Source: CAG-390 sp964522215 (GTDB lineage: Bacteria; Bacillota; Clostridia; Oscillospirales; CAG-272). From it: DNA of 30,904 bases. The stretch is from assembly GCA_964522215.1 (NCBI GenBank), contig CAZFVR010000022.1, positions 1 to 30,904 on the forward strand. Reading direction: 5' to 3'. How positions within the stretch are numbered: position 1 is the stretch's first letter; each line of letters opens with the position of its first letter. Shown here piece after piece: positions 30,551 through 30,904 of the stretch. The position numbers and the translations under genes were made by a program. The notes beneath the pieces are model-generated. The model made no database searches, was not told the DNA's origin, and was given only the letters and a program-made list of their open reading frames with translations.

Positions 30551-30904
30551 TTAGATCTCGTAGCTGCGTTTTCTACGATCATACACCGTCGCAAACACAG
30601 GCATCAGCGCGGCGAGTGCCGCTGTGCCGCCGGCCACGACCGCGCGTCGAGCATCGTCACCGGTAGCCGGGCTTTTGCCCACCCGCTCGGCATATATCTC
30701 AAGCCGGCGGTTGAATTCGGCAAGTCTATCAGCATGCTCCGGATGGGAAAAGGACGAGCTACGAATATTGTAATCTGCCCCAGACCCCTCAAAGCGACCA
30801 TCATTTATTTGATCGATGAACGAATAATAGTCATACCAAAACTCATCGGAATAGCTGTGTGCTGATAAGACAGTAATTTGAGAAATTACGAAATCGGCAA
30901 CTGC
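30551..30904 (-). CDS. C-terminal part of a cell-wall-anchored protein with SPATG sorting-like signal (partial)
   Basis: The minus-strand frame is open from the right edge to a TAA at 30553-30551, giving 117 residues of a longer protein whose start is outside the window. The visible part has an aromatic-rich segment (DEFWYDYYSFIDQIND), a charged helical segment (HADRLAEFNRRLEIYAERVG) and then SPATGDD, a hydrophobic helix (AVVAGGTAALAALMPVFATVY) and the basic end DRRKRSYEI. That order is the classic cell-wall sorting signal, and (S/N/P)PxTG variants are used by class B-type sortases of Clostridia. The N-terminal function cannot be seen. The first codons of this fragment are more AT-rich than the rest. 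Confidence 0.75.
   Translation of the reverse strand, partial: AVADFVISQITVLSAHSYSDEFWYDYYSFIDQINDGRFEGSGADYNIRSSSFSHPEHADRLAEFNRRLEIYAERVGKSPATGDDARRAVVAGGTAALAALMPVFATVYDRRKRSYEI

Noticed and set aside
1..30904. CRISPR array, prophage, IS element, toxin-antitoxin or restriction system
   Set aside because: No regularly spaced repeats, transposase, integrase, or small paired toxin-antitoxin genes were found; all larger genes belong to housekeeping, surface or metabolic families.

Overview
The window looks like a chromosomal segment of a spore-forming or formerly spore-forming member of class Clostridia, probably an uncultured gut lineage. The basis is spoVG, a DUF5685/J-domain cassette, Clostridia-type small Pro-rich proteins, lipoproteins with LxxC lipoboxes, near-consensus sigma-A promoters, strong GGAGG ribosome binding sites and G+C-rich third positions. 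I see no phage, IS element, integron, CRISPR array, tRNA or rRNA. A finer taxonomic call is not supported by sequence reading alone.

Layout. 1-2330 (minus): murC followed, with an ATGA overlap, by a SAM methyltransferase. 2649-2978 (plus): spoVG with a structured leader and a strong terminator. 3080-5237 (minus): an operon of lipid kinase, lipoprotein and YfcE-type phosphodiesterase. 5500-6494 (plus): three tightly packed small genes of unknown function, the last with a Pro-rich segment, two CxxC pairs and a hydrophobic C-terminus. 6495-6965: a gene-free gap. 7055-9988 (minus): a GH4 alpha-glycosidase and a sugar-binding lipoprotein, separated by a 15-bp hairpin. 10284-13323 (plus): an SDR reductase, then a DUF5685 protein, a J-domain protein and a membrane protein. 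13595-15427 (plus): a large Ig-like surface protein. 15728-18038 (plus): murD and murI, overlapping. 18119-21162 (plus): a methionine gamma-lyase-like PLP enzyme, a lipoprotein and a cysteine desulfurase. 21256-23274 (minus): a divergent GyrB/ParE paralogue. 23484-24470 (plus): a membrane-anchored ComEC-type metallohydrolase. 24576-26402 (minus): an ECF sigma factor interrupted by an in-frame amber codon, followed by a two-TM membrane protein. 26566-28896 (minus): a large GH106-like glycosidase. 29191-30497 (plus): rpsF-ssb-rpsR with a structured leader. 30551-30904 (minus): the C-terminus of a surface protein with an SPATG sortase-like signal, cut by the window edge.

Genes that work together: murC, murD and murI cover three early steps of peptidoglycan precursor synthesis (D-Glu supply, L-Ala addition, D-Glu addition). 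The PLP enzyme and the cysteine desulfurase both act on sulfur amino acids. GH4, the solute-binding protein and the GH106-like enzyme point to use of plant or host glycans.

Most notable points: (i) the sigma factor gene is open end to end except for one TAG exactly where the family usually has Trp, while none of the 30 genes in the window uses TAG as its stop (16 TGA, 14 TAA); (ii) the uncharacterised three-gene module at 5500-6494; (iii) the solitary divergent type II topoisomerase B subunit; (iv) the sigma factor's two-TM neighbour, which lacks known anti-sigma motifs. Ten promoters with exactly 17-nt spacers could be read directly and are listed.
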